This document shows positions 43,234-50,578 of a stretch of 64,000 bases of DNA, one piece after another. The stretch is from assembly GCF_016107305.1 (NCBI RefSeq), contig NZ_RCVR01000023.1:27816-91815 (forward strand), read 5' to 3'. Each line of letters begins with the position of its first letter. Position 1 is the first letter of the stretch. The position numbers and the translations under genes were made by a program. The notes under the pieces were generated by a model. It made no database searches. It was not told the DNA's origin and saw nothing but the letters and a program-made list of their open reading frames with translations. This DNA comes from Roseomonas sp. KE2513. GTDB taxonomy: Bacteria; Pseudomonadota; Alphaproteobacteria; Acetobacterales; Acetobacteraceae.

Positions 43234-44268
43234 TCAGCCCACCGCTTCCGCGCGGGCTCGCATCGCGGCGCCGGAGAGCCGCAGAAGGGCCTCGACGACC
43301 GCCTCGGGGCTCGCCTTGTTGTGCCCTGCGATCTCCAACGCGCTGCCGTGGGCGACAGAGGAGAAGAGCACGGGCGTGCCGATCGTCATGCCTGCCGTAC
43401 GGTTCGTAGCCAGCAGCTTTGCGGCCAAATGCCCCTGGTCGTGCACCATCACCACAAAGGCGTCGTAGCCGGGCTTGTGGAACATCGTATCGGCGCCGAA
43501 GGGGCCCTCGCAGTGGATGCCGCGCGCGCGGGCCTCCTCCATCGCGGGCTCAATGATCTCCGCTTCCTCATTGCCGAACATGCCGTGCTCGCTCGCATGC
43601 GGGTTGAGGCCCGAGACGGCGATGCGCGGCGCGGCGACGCCGAGCTTGACCAGCACGGCGCGCGTGGCCTCCAGCACGCGCAGAACGCGCTCCTTCGTGA
43701 CGAGGTCGATCGCCTGCCGCAGGCCGACATGCAGCGTCGTGTGCACGATCCGCTTGCTGTCGAAGCAGAGCATGAGGAAGGCGTCATCCTCTGGCGTGCC
43801 CGTGCAGCGCGCGACGAAGGTCGGGTAGCCGTCGAAGGCGATACCCGCTGCCTTGATGGCAAACTCCGTCTGCGGGCAGGCGGCGACAGCCTCCACCGCA
43901 CCTTCCATCGCCGCGCGGATGGCGACGGAAGCGGCTTCCACGGCGGCGCGGCCATGGGCGGCGCGCACCTCGCCGGGAGCCAGCGATTCCTTCCCGAAGC
44001 CGTCGAGGTCGAGCAGGACCACGCCCTCCCCTTCCGGCATCTCCCTCGCCGAGCGCACGACCTGAACTGGCGCTTCAATGCCGCAGGCGCGGGCGTGGAA
44101 GTCCAGCGCGCGGCGGTCGCCGACCAGCAGTGGGCGGCAGGCGGCGCGCACGCGCGGGTCGAGCGCGGCCTTCAACGCGATCTCAGGCCCAATTCCCGCG
44201 GGGTCACCCAGCGCCAGCGCAATGCGCGGAAGCGGTGCCCCAACGGGGAGCCTGCCGATCCCGTTCAT
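43234..44268 (-). CDS. PdxA-family dehydrogenase, probably a dihydrodiol (TphB-like) dehydrogenase rather than PdxA
   Basis: 344 residues, metal- and NAD-dependent beta-hydroxyacid dehydrogenase fold. Metal ligands appear as His176 (VHTTLH), His224 (LNPHASEHG) and His276 (VHDQGH). However, the residues that bind 4-hydroxythreonine phosphate in E. coli PdxA (His136-Thr137, Asn283, Arg292) are replaced here by Tyr148-Pro149, Gly293 and Phe302. PdxA relatives such as TphB oxidise and decarboxylate the cis-dihydrodiol of terephthalate, and this gene sits in a Rieske oxygenase operon, overlapping the ferredoxin gene by 4 nt. The residue alignment was done by eye. Confidence 0.82.
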   Translation of the reverse strand: MNGIGRLPVGAPLPRIALALGDPAGIGPEIALKAALDPRVRAACRPLLVGDRRALDFHARACGIEAPVQVVRSAREMPEGEGVVLLDLDGFGKESLAPGEVRAAHGRAAVEAASVAIRAAMEGAVEAVAACPQTEFAIKAAGIAFDGYPTFVARCTGTPEDDAFLMLCFDSKRIVHTTLHVGLRQAIDLVTKERVLRVLEATRAVLVKLGVAAPRIAVSGLNPHASEHGMFGNEEAEIIEPAMEEARARGIHCEGPFGADTMFHKPGYDAFVVMVHDQGHLAAKLLATNRTAGMTIGTPVLFSSVAHGSALEIAGHNKASPEAVVEALLRLSGAAMRARAEAVG

Positions 44269-44603
44269 GCCGCCTTCCGCCCTTCGACCGGGTTGATGCA
44301 GACCTTCCCGTCCACGACCCTAGCCTCCCAGGTGCGGAGCGCCTCGGTGCACGGCGCGGCGGTGGGCGCTCCCGTGCGGATGTCGAACTTTCCCTGGTGG
44401 AAGGGACACTCGATCTCACACCCCTCCACGAAGCCCTCAGCGAGGGAACCGGGGCCGTGTGTGCAGAGGTCCTGCGTCACGTAGAAGGCACCTTCCACGA
44501 GGAACACGGCATAGGCCTCGCCGCCCAACTCCGCCCGAACGGGCGTGTCCTCCTCCACGGCCGAGGCGTCGCATAACGCTTGCAGCCCATCCTCCAGCGA
44601 CAT
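44265..44603 (-). CDS. Rieske-type [2Fe-2S] ferredoxin (BphA3-like)
   Basis: 112 residues. Cluster ligands: Cys47 and His49 in DLCTHG, Cys66 and His69 in CPFHQGKFD, spaced as in BphA3/CarAc ferredoxins. It would carry electrons from the reductase to the oxygenase. The ATG at 44603 has GGAGG 4 nt upstream, better than an in-frame ATG at 44618. It is the first gene of the six-gene operon. Confidence 0.9.
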   Translation of the reverse strand: MSLEDGLQALCDASAVEEDTPVRAELGGEAYAVFLVEGAFYVTQDLCTHGPGSLAEGFVEGCEIECPFHQGKFDIRTGAPTAAPCTEALRTWEARVVDGKVCINPVEGRKAA

Positions 44604-44640
44604 CTTTCCTCCCGCCAAGCCTTCCGCTCAACCTACTCTG

Positions 44641-44706
44641 GTTCGCAGAGCGAACACGAATGGCTATTTGCGAACGGTCTTGCTCGCGCCCGCAGGGTGC
44701 TGTCAA
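44641..44706 (-). promoter_or_regulatory. Promoter and IclR-type operator of the Rieske operon
   Basis: On the minus strand a perfect -35 TTGACA occupies 44706-44701; no good -10 is visible. Downstream lies a perfect dyad GTTCGC-AGA-GCGAAC (44641-44655), and a further GCGAAC (44670-44675) repeats the second half-site with a 20-bp offset. Palindrome plus one direct repeat is the arrangement reported for the PcaU operator. The repeats overlap the expected start site and leader, 38-100 nt upstream of the ferredoxin ATG. Confidence 0.6.
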
Positions 44707-44763
44707 GCAGAACGAAGGCGTTCACCGTGCCCGTCACCGGCGGCGCGGAGAAGCAGCGCCCCT

Positions 44764-45714
44764 TCAGGCGGGAGGCTTCGAAAGGGTCGAGGCAAGAACA
44801 CCACCGCCGCCATAAACCGGCGCCTGCCGCATCCGCCAGAAGACCTTGCCAAGGCCGCCCCAGGCCTGCCCCCAATGCGTTTCGGCGCGGCGCCGCTGGC
44901 CGGCGAGGCCGGCAACCAGGGCCGCAGGCAGGTGCAGGGCCGCCTGTGCCGCCCCCACACCGCGCCAGATCCCTCGACGCAGCGGCCCGCCCGCGTTGGC
45001 GACGCGGATCTGCCCCGCCCGGAACCGCCGCTGCATCAGCGCGGCGCGGTTGAGCCGAGCGAGGGAAACGTGCTCGTGCCCAATAGATGCGGGCTCGTAG
45101 ACGAAGCGGTGCCCCTCCTCCGCCAGTTCGCGGATCATCGCCGCATCCTCCCCGCCGAGCAGCCCGAGGGCGGGGTCGAAGGGCGGCTGCCGCGCGGCGA
45201 GGATGGCACGGGGCATGAGGGACAAGCCGGTGCCGAGATGTGCCCTCGCCGCAGTCACATCCCGTCTCACCGGGCCGAGATCTCGCGAGTAGGGCCCGAG
45301 GAAGTGGAGCGCCTCCTCCGAGCAGGGCGCCTCCGGCACGCCGAGGCAGCACCCGAAGGTGGCGGAGGCGCCGGTCTCCTGGAGGGCCGTCAGCAGGGCA
45401 GCGATCGCCCCCTCCTCGACGATGATGTCGTCGTCCACGAAGGACAGGAACTCGCCCGTTGCCTCCTCTACCCCCCGGTTCCGCGCGTGGGAGATGCCAG
45501 GGCGCCGCTCGGCCAGATAGCGGACCGGCACCGGCCCCTCCGGCAGGCCAGCCACCACCTCGCCTGCGGAGCCGTCGGGGCAGTTGTCCACCACGAGGAT
45601 CTCGCCGCCAGCCTGCTGCCAGAGGGTCTGGCGCAGCAGCGCCTCGAGGCAGCCACGCAGCAGAACCGGGCGGCGGAAGGTGGGAACAACGACGCTGACG
45701 GAAGCTGCGGGCAT
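44764..45714 (-). CDS. Glycosyltransferase family 2
   Basis: 316 residues. A GT-A fold: VSVVVPTFRRPVLLRGCLEALLRQ at the start, ILVVDNCPDGS, RRPGISHARNRGVEEATGEFLSFVDDDIIVEEGAI with the DDD metal motif near residue 93, and GEDAAMIRELAEEGHRFVYEPAS as acceptor-side motif near 190. The C-terminal ~80 residues hold a hydrophobic stretch (AAQAALHLPAALVAGLAG) that may associate with the membrane. It would transfer a sugar to an envelope or exopolysaccharide acceptor. No other glycan genes adjoin it. Confidence 0.88.
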   Translation of the reverse strand: MPAASVSVVVPTFRRPVLLRGCLEALLRQTLWQQAGGEILVVDNCPDGSAGEVVAGLPEGPVPVRYLAERRPGISHARNRGVEEATGEFLSFVDDDIIVEEGAIAALLTALQETGASATFGCCLGVPEAPCSEEALHFLGPYSRDLGPVRRDVTAARAHLGTGLSLMPRAILAARQPPFDPALGLLGGEDAAMIRELAEEGHRFVYEPASIGHEHVSLARLNRAALMQRRFRAGQIRVANAGGPLRRGIWRGVGAAQAALHLPAALVAGLAGQRRRAETHWGQAWGGLGKVFWRMRQAPVYGGGGVLASTLSKPPA

Positions 45715-45853
45715 CGCGGCACTCCCCTCCTTCGCTAGGCTTCGACTTAGGGACCTTTCTTAACCCAAGCGCGCGATTTTGCCCCTCCCACGGCCCGGGC
45801 CGGACCATCTATTAGCGAAGGTTCTTACCAGATCCTCGTTGCTCGGACCGCGG

Positions 45854-45871
45854 GGGCGGATGGGTCCGCCC
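45854..45871 (-). terminator. Hairpin directly after the SMP-30 gene
   Basis: Perfect 7-bp stem (GGGCGGA with TCCGCCC) and a 4-nt loop, touching the stop codon of the gene at 45872. No T-tract. Plausible transcript end of the cupin/SMP-30 pair. Confidence 0.45.
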
Positions 45872-46798
45872 TCAGGGCCGGACCGCGCCGCGGGCGTTCG
45901 TGTAGATCGCGAGCAGGCTATGGGAGGCGCAGATGAACAGCCGCGAGCGGTTCCGGCCGCCGAAGGCGAGATTCGAGACCGTGCAGGGCACCTTGATCCG
46001 CCCGAGCAGTTCCCCGCCCGGCGAGATGCAGTGCACCCCATCCCCCGCGCTGCTCCAGAGGTTGCCCTCCTCGTCACAGCGCATGCCGTCGGCGAAGCCC
46101 GGCAAGACCGTGTGGAAGACGCGCTCGCCGGAAAGGCCGGATCCGTCCTCGGCGACGTCGAAGACTCGGATGTGCCGCGCGGAGTCGGGATCGAACTGCG
46201 CCCCGCTCTCGGCGACGTAGAGCCGCCGCTCGTCGGGCGAGAAGCAGAGGCCGTTAGGCCCGGTGAAGTCGTCGGCCATGACCCGCAGCTCCCCGCTCCG
46301 GGGGTCGAGGCGGTAGAGCGCCGGCGGCAGTTCCGGCACGCCCTTCCCGCCCTCGTAGTCGGTGCTGATGCCGTAGATCGGGTCAGTGAACCAGATCGTC
46401 CCATCGGAGCGGCAAACGATGTCGTTGGGCGAATTGAGCCGCCTGCCCCCGTGGCGCTCCGCGAGCACGGTGATGGTGCCATCGGGCTCGGTTCGCGTGA
46501 CACAGCGGTGCTGGTGGGAGCAGCCGAGCAGCCGACCCTCCCGGTCCCGCGCGTGCCCGTTGGGAAAGCCGGCAGGCTGGCGGAAGGTGGAGATGCCGCC
46601 GCTCTCGCTCCAGCGCAGGATGCGGTCGTTGGGCAGGTCGCTGACCAGCAGGCAGTCCGCGTCCGCGAGCCAGACCGGCCCCTCAAGCCAAGCGAGACCC
46701 TCGCCCAGCGTCAGCAGCGGCGCGTTCGGCAGGACGAGGCGGCGGAAGGCCGGGTCGTGGATTTCGAAGCCGTCCACGGCGGTCAGGCCATGTGGCAA
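45872..46798 (-). CDS. SMP-30/gluconolactonase family protein
   Basis: 308-residue six-bladed beta-propeller. Metal ligands of the family are visible: Glu in WLEGPVWLAD near residue 39, Asn in NSPNDIVCRSDG near 122, Asn in GPNGLCFSPDERRLYVAES near 178, and Asp in FADGMRCDEEGNLW near 232. Enzymes of this family hydrolyse sugar or hydroxyacid lactones. The start overlaps the cupin gene by 16 nt, so the two are a transcription unit, perhaps acting on one metabolite. Confidence 0.9.
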   Translation of the reverse strand: MPHGLTAVDGFEIHDPAFRRLVLPNAPLLTLGEGLAWLEGPVWLADADCLLVSDLPNDRILRWSESGGISTFRQPAGFPNGHARDREGRLLGCSHQHRCVTRTEPDGTITVLAERHGGRRLNSPNDIVCRSDGTIWFTDPIYGISTDYEGGKGVPELPPALYRLDPRSGELRVMADDFTGPNGLCFSPDERRLYVAESGAQFDPDSARHIRVFDVAEDGSGLSGERVFHTVLPGFADGMRCDEEGNLWSSAGDGVHCISPGGELLGRIKVPCTVSNLAFGGRNRSRLFICASHSLLAIYTNARGAVRP

Positions 46799-47232
46799 GG
46801 GCTGAGGACAGGATCCACATGGAGTTGCAGCGTCATCAGCACCGCCGGCTCGTCGCCCACTGTGCCGGAGCGGTGGCCCTTGCGCCCTTCGTGCTCGGCG
46901 CAGCCCTGGTCCTCACCGAAGGAGAACTCGCCAGGCCCCTGCTCCACCCGCGTCCCGTCCATGCTCTCGACGAACCACCGCCCGGAGAGAACCACGATCC
47001 ATTGCGGCGCGGGATTCTCGTGCCACTCGCCTACCCAGCCCACCGGCTGCACGGTGACGACCACCGTCGCCTCGGAGCGTGGGTGGCGGTTGTTCCACTG
47101 CGGCGCCGCGTCGCCAACGCCTTTGAGGTCGAAGTCCGTCAGGCTGCACTGGCGCTGGTGGCTGATGCCTTCGGCGTCGCGCCAGAGGTGCCAGTAGGGA
47201 ATGCTGGGCCGGGGCCCTGGCTGCTCGGACAT
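46783..47232 (-). CDS. Cupin-like small protein
   Basis: 149 residues. Jelly-roll features: WVGEWHENPAPQWIVVLSGRWFVES (first cupin motif near residue 70) and GPGEFSFGEDQGCAEHEGRKGHRSG (second motif near 100), with candidate metal histidines in both. The segment TVVVTVQPVG precedes motif 1. It could be a metal-binding isomerase, dioxygenase or sensor; no specific function is assignable. It overlaps the lactonase gene downstream. Confidence 0.75.
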   Translation of the reverse strand: MSEQPGPRPSIPYWHLWRDAEGISHQRQCSLTDFDLKGVGDAAPQWNNRHPRSEATVVVTVQPVGWVGEWHENPAPQWIVVLSGRWFVESMDGTRVEQGPGEFSFGEDQGCAEHEGRKGHRSGTVGDEPAVLMTLQLHVDPVLSPCHMA

Positions 47233-47343
47233 GCGCCGCTCCGCGCCGCCCCAGCGGCGGCCAGCCGCTAAACCTTCGGGGGGAAGGGTTGTTCCATCCT
47301 CCAGCGGGCCCTCCCGCTTTCATTCGCGTGAGGAAGCCGCCGC

Positions 47344-47820
47344 ATGGCCTCGCTGCTGAACGACTACACGCCGCTCCTGCTGCGGATCATGCTCGTCGTC
47401 CTGTTCCCCTTCAGCGCGCTGGACAAGATCGTCAACTGGTCCGCCGCGATGAAGCAGGCAGGGGAGACACCGCTCGCGCCGGCCATGCTGGTCGCCGCAA
47501 TCGTGCTGGAACTCGTGGCACCCGCCTGCATCGTCACCGGCTGGTATGACCGGCTCGCCGCCTTCCTTCTGGCCGGATTCTGCGTCGTCACCGCGCTGCT
47601 TTACCACCAGTTCTGGCGCCACGCCGATTTCTGGCGCTTCCGGGAAGGTGAGGGACTGCAGCACTTCTGGGAGTTCCTGAAGAACTTCGGCCTCGTCGGC
47701 GGCCTCGGCCTGATCGTCCTCGCGCCGAGGACCCTTCCGGCCACCGAGGCGCTGCGTGCCCCCTTTTCCTCCAGCTACGTCGCCGGCCCGGAGGCCGGAG
47801 CGGTCGTCCCCCCGCGCTGA
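47344..47820 (+). CDS. DoxX family membrane protein
   Basis: 158 residues with four membrane helices: LLLRIMLVVLFPFSALDKIVNW, MLVAAIVLELVAPACIVTGW, AAFLLAGFCVVTALLYHQFW and NFGLVGGLGLIVLAP. The sequence HQFWRHADFWRFREGEGLQHFWEFLKNFGLVGGL is typical of DoxX/YphA-like proteins. The family has a proposed role in redox or thiol stress, but no settled activity. Its last 46 nt overlap the end of the convergent VOC gene. Confidence 0.87.
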   Translation: MASLLNDYTPLLLRIMLVVLFPFSALDKIVNWSAAMKQAGETPLAPAMLVAAIVLELVAPACIVTGWYDRLAAFLLAGFCVVTALLYHQFWRHADFWRFREGEGLQHFWEFLKNFGLVGGLGLIVLAPRTLPATEALRAPFSSSYVAGPEAGAVVPPR

Positions 47821-48749
47821 TCGATCAGCAGGAGGCGGTGGCCGTCCGGATCGCGCAGCGCGAGCGCGCGCCGACCATCGGTGAGAGGGGTCCCGCCACG
47901 CAGATGGCGCACCGAGATGGTCACCCAGTCTGTCGCCAAGCTATTCAGCGGCGGCCATGGCGTTTGGCGCCCGGGCGGCCGGTATTCCAGCAACTCGAGG
48001 CCCGGTCCCTCGGCGCCGTGCGGCCTGAGTGCGGTGATCAGCACATCCGGATCGGCCAATCCATCCAGCCCCGCCTGCGCGGCCCCGTGGTTGTGGGAGC
48101 CGCCCGCGACACGGAAGCCGAGCCGCCCGTAGAACTTCCGGCTCCGCGCTGTCGAGGCGATGCCGATCGCGCTATGGTCGATCCCAAGGAATGGCCCCTC
48201 CCCCACGCTCCCCTGCCAGAGCGGCCTTCCCTGTCCCGGCGGGAAATGGATCAATTCGAGCGGGTGCCCGTCGGGATCGCGGAACTTGAAAGCTTCGACG
48301 CTCCCGTTGCGCGGCGGCAGGCGCTGCGGCCCGCCGGAGGAGATCGTCGCGGGAGAGCGGGCAAGGAGCACCGCCGCGGCGGCCGCCATGTCGTGGGCGA
48401 CAATGGCGAGGTGCTGGAACCAGGCATCGTCGCTCCGGCTCCTAGCCGGATAGGCTTCGGAAGGTCGTTCGAAGCGGACCAGCGCGACCTCCTCGGCCCC
48501 GAGCCGCATGACCAGTTCCTCGGCGCGCAGGTCGCCGAAGCCGAGCAGGCGGGTGAGCGAAGGGTCGGCCGCACCACGGGAGACGGTGCGGAAGCCGAGA
48601 CCATCCCGGTAGAAGCGCTCGGTGCGGTCGAGATCGGACACCACCCGGCTGACACGAAGGATGCGCTCGGCCCGCGCGATCGGCCGGGCCCGCCAGGCGG
48701 CGCGGCTTAGGAGCACCGCGAGCAACAGGAGGAACAGGCGCGGGATCAT
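47775..48749 (-). CDS. VOC-superfamily protein with two glyoxalase-like halves, membrane-anchored or exported
   Basis: 324 residues. N-terminal hydrophobic segment IPRLFLLLLAVLLSRAAW is a signal peptide or anchor. Two VOC modules follow: the first around RVSRVVSDLDRTERFYRDGLGFRTVSRG with its partner strand FKFRDPDGHPLELIHFPPG, the second around GIDHSAIGIASTARSRKFYGRLGFRVAGGS with ALRDPDGHRLLLIDQRG. Metal ligands (His, Glu) resemble extradiol dioxygenase or glyoxalase sites. An extracytoplasmic VOC protein is uncommon. ATG at 48749. It overlaps DoxX by 46 nt at the 3' end. Confidence 0.78.
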   Translation of the reverse strand: MIPRLFLLLLAVLLSRAAWRARPIARAERILRVSRVVSDLDRTERFYRDGLGFRTVSRGAADPSLTRLLGFGDLRAEELVMRLGAEEVALVRFERPSEAYPARSRSDDAWFQHLAIVAHDMAAAAAVLLARSPATISSGGPQRLPPRNGSVEAFKFRDPDGHPLELIHFPPGQGRPLWQGSVGEGPFLGIDHSAIGIASTARSRKFYGRLGFRVAGGSHNHGAAQAGLDGLADPDVLITALRPHGAEGPGLELLEYRPPGRQTPWPPLNSLATDWVTISVRHLRGGTPLTDGRRALALRDPDGHRLLLIDQRGGTTAPASGPAT

Positions 48750-48858
48750 CCCGCTGCGTCCTGGATCGTGCCTGTCCCGGTGCAGCGGATGTCCATGTCC
48801 TCGTCCCACCACGATTGACCCGACCGGCAACGCCGGCGCCACTCGGCGGATGCGGCGA

Positions 48859-48888
48859 AAGCCGCCCGGGCCTGCGCCCGGACGGCTT
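48859..48888 (-). terminator. Terminator-like hairpin downstream of degP
   Basis: Two 6-bp stems (AAGCCG/CGGCTT and CCGGGC/GCCCGG) separated by a single C/A mismatch, with a 4-nt loop. On the minus strand it is followed by a short TTT run. It starts about 22 nt after the degP stop. Confidence 0.55.
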
Positions 48889-48910
48889 ACACTCCGATCA
48901 GGACCGTGCC

Positions 48911-50479
48911 TTAGCCCTGACGCGTGCCGCCAGCCGAGGGGGCCTGCACTGCCACGAAGGCCCGCTGCCCGTCGCGAATCACCTGCAGCGCCACGGCGCC
49001 GCCGTTGCTCCGCAGCGCCTCGCGGATGGCGCCGACCGCCGCCTCCGGATCGCGGACCGCCTTGCCGCCGACCGCCGTGATCACGTCGCCCTGGCGCAAG
49101 CCGGCTTCGGCGGCCGCGCTGTCGGGAACGACATTCGCGATCACCGCGCCCTGCGTGCCCTCCGGCAGGTCGAGCCCCGCCCGCTGCGCCTCGGCCACGC
49201 TCGCCAGCCCGACGCCGAGCCGCGGGCCCTGGTCGGTCGTCGCGCCCTCCCCGGTGGAGGCGGTGTTCGTGTCGCGCAGCGCCGCGACGCGCACCGGCAG
49301 CCGAACCTCCTGTCCCTCGCGCCGGGCCGTCAGGGTGGTCTCCGCGCCCGTGCGGGTCCCGGCAACGGCGCGGGCCAGATCGCGCGGGCTGCGGATGGGC
49401 GTCTCGCCCAACGCGGTTACCACATCGCCGGGGCGGAGGCCGGCGCGGGCGGCCGGGCTGTCATTCTCCACCTGGGCCACCAGCGCGCCCTCGGGCCGCG
49501 GCAGGTGCAGGGCGCGCGCCATGGTGGCGTCCACCGGCTGTGTCGATGCGCCGAGGAAGCCGCGCTCCACCCGCCCGTGCTCTTTCAGCTGCGCAACCAC
49601 GCTGTTGACGAGGTTGGACGGAATGGCGAAGCCGATGCCGATCGACCCGCCGGAAGGGCTGAAGATCGCGGTGTTCACGCCGATCACCGATCCGTCCAGC
49701 GCGAAGAGCGGGCCGCCCGAATTGCCTCGGTTGATCGGCGCGTCGATCTGCAGGAAGTCGTCATAGGGGCCGCTGTGGATGTCGCGCCCGCGCGCCGAGA
49801 CGATGCCCGCCGTGACCGTGCCGCCGAGGCCGTAGGGATTGCCGACCGCGACCACCCAATCGCCGGGCCGCGCCGTGTCGGAATTGCCGAGGTTGAGGAA
49901 GGGCAGCGGCGCACCGGCATCGACGCGCAGCAGGGCGAGGTCCGTGCGCGGGTCGCGCCCGACGATGCGGGCCGGCAGCTCGCGCCCGTCGTCCAAGGTC
50001 ACCTTCACCTGCGTCGCGCCGTCCACCACGTGGTTGTTCGTCACGATGTCGCCGGCGGCGTCCACGATGAAGCCGGAGCCGAGCGCCTGCACCTGGCGCC
50101 CGCCGCGCTGCGCGCCGCCCTCGCCAGGCCTCGGCCCGCGCTTCGCGTCGCCGTCCTGGTCGCCGAAATAGCGCCGGAACATGCGGTCCTGCTGGGAGCC
50201 GTCGGGGAAGGGCGAGTCCGTGGCGTCGGCCTGGACGCGCTCGGTGGCGGTGATGGTCACGACCGCCGGCCGTACGCGGGCGACGAGGTCGCCGAATCCG
50301 GGCAGCGCAACCTGCGGCGCGGCGACGGCAGGCGCGCCGGGCTGGGTGGCCGTGCTCGGGGCCGACGCCTGGGCGAAGGCCGGTACCGGCAGCCAACCAG
50401 CGGCGCCGGAAAGGGCGGTGCCGGCCAGCAGCATGGCGGCGAGGGCGGCGCCGCGGCGGCGGTTCGAGGGATTGGACAT
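48911..50479 (-). CDS. DegP/HtrA-family periplasmic serine protease with two PDZ domains
   Basis: 522 residues. The signal peptide RRRGAALAAMLLAGTALSGAAG leads into a trypsin-like domain with the triad His in NNHVVDGA, Asp in DLALLRVD and Ser in NRGNSGGPLFA. Two PDZ domains follow (ARALHLPRPEGALVAQVENDSPAARAGLRPGDVVTALGETP and DLPEGTQGAVIANVVPDSAAAEAGLRQGDVITAVGGK). It degrades or refolds damaged envelope proteins. The ATG at 50479 has AGGAG at 9 nt; an in-frame ATG at 50488 touches that site. It follows a two-component system gene pair by 99 nt, as envelope-stress proteases often do. Confidence 0.92.
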   Translation of the reverse strand: MSNPSNRRRGAALAAMLLAGTALSGAAGWLPVPAFAQASAPSTATQPGAPAVAAPQVALPGFGDLVARVRPAVVTITATERVQADATDSPFPDGSQQDRMFRRYFGDQDGDAKRGPRPGEGGAQRGGRQVQALGSGFIVDAAGDIVTNNHVVDGATQVKVTLDDGRELPARIVGRDPRTDLALLRVDAGAPLPFLNLGNSDTARPGDWVVAVGNPYGLGGTVTAGIVSARGRDIHSGPYDDFLQIDAPINRGNSGGPLFALDGSVIGVNTAIFSPSGGSIGIGFAIPSNLVNSVVAQLKEHGRVERGFLGASTQPVDATMARALHLPRPEGALVAQVENDSPAARAGLRPGDVVTALGETPIRSPRDLARAVAGTRTGAETTLTARREGQEVRLPVRVAALRDTNTASTGEGATTDQGPRLGVGLASVAEAQRAGLDLPEGTQGAVIANVVPDSAAAEAGLRQGDVITAVGGKAVRDPEAAVGAIREALRSNGGAVALQVIRDGQRAFVAVQAPSAGGTRQG

Positions 50480-50522
50480 GGCGATCATCTCCTGGAGGGC
50501 GGCGGGGTGGTCCGTCCTGCTC

Positions 50523-50535
50523 CCGACAATGTCGG
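50523..50535 (-). promoter_or_regulatory. Short palindrome in the kinase-degP gap
   Basis: CCGAC-AAT-GTCGG, perfect 5-bp arms, 44 nt upstream of the degP start. It could be an operator for the adjacent response regulator or a weak hairpin. No -35/-10 pair can be assigned with confidence. Confidence 0.3.
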
Positions 50536-50578
50536 TCCGGCGCCGTGGAGGATCGCCGACAGGATTATGAAGAAGGTT

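Noticed and set aside
43234..44268. Annotation as pdxA for vitamin B6 synthesis
   Set aside because: Key substrate residues appear replaced and the gene is inside a Rieske oxygenase operon.
45779..47197. Plus-strand 472-codon frame opposite the SMP-30 and cupin genes
   Set aside because: Shadow frame; the SMP-30 metal-site motifs are on the minus strand.
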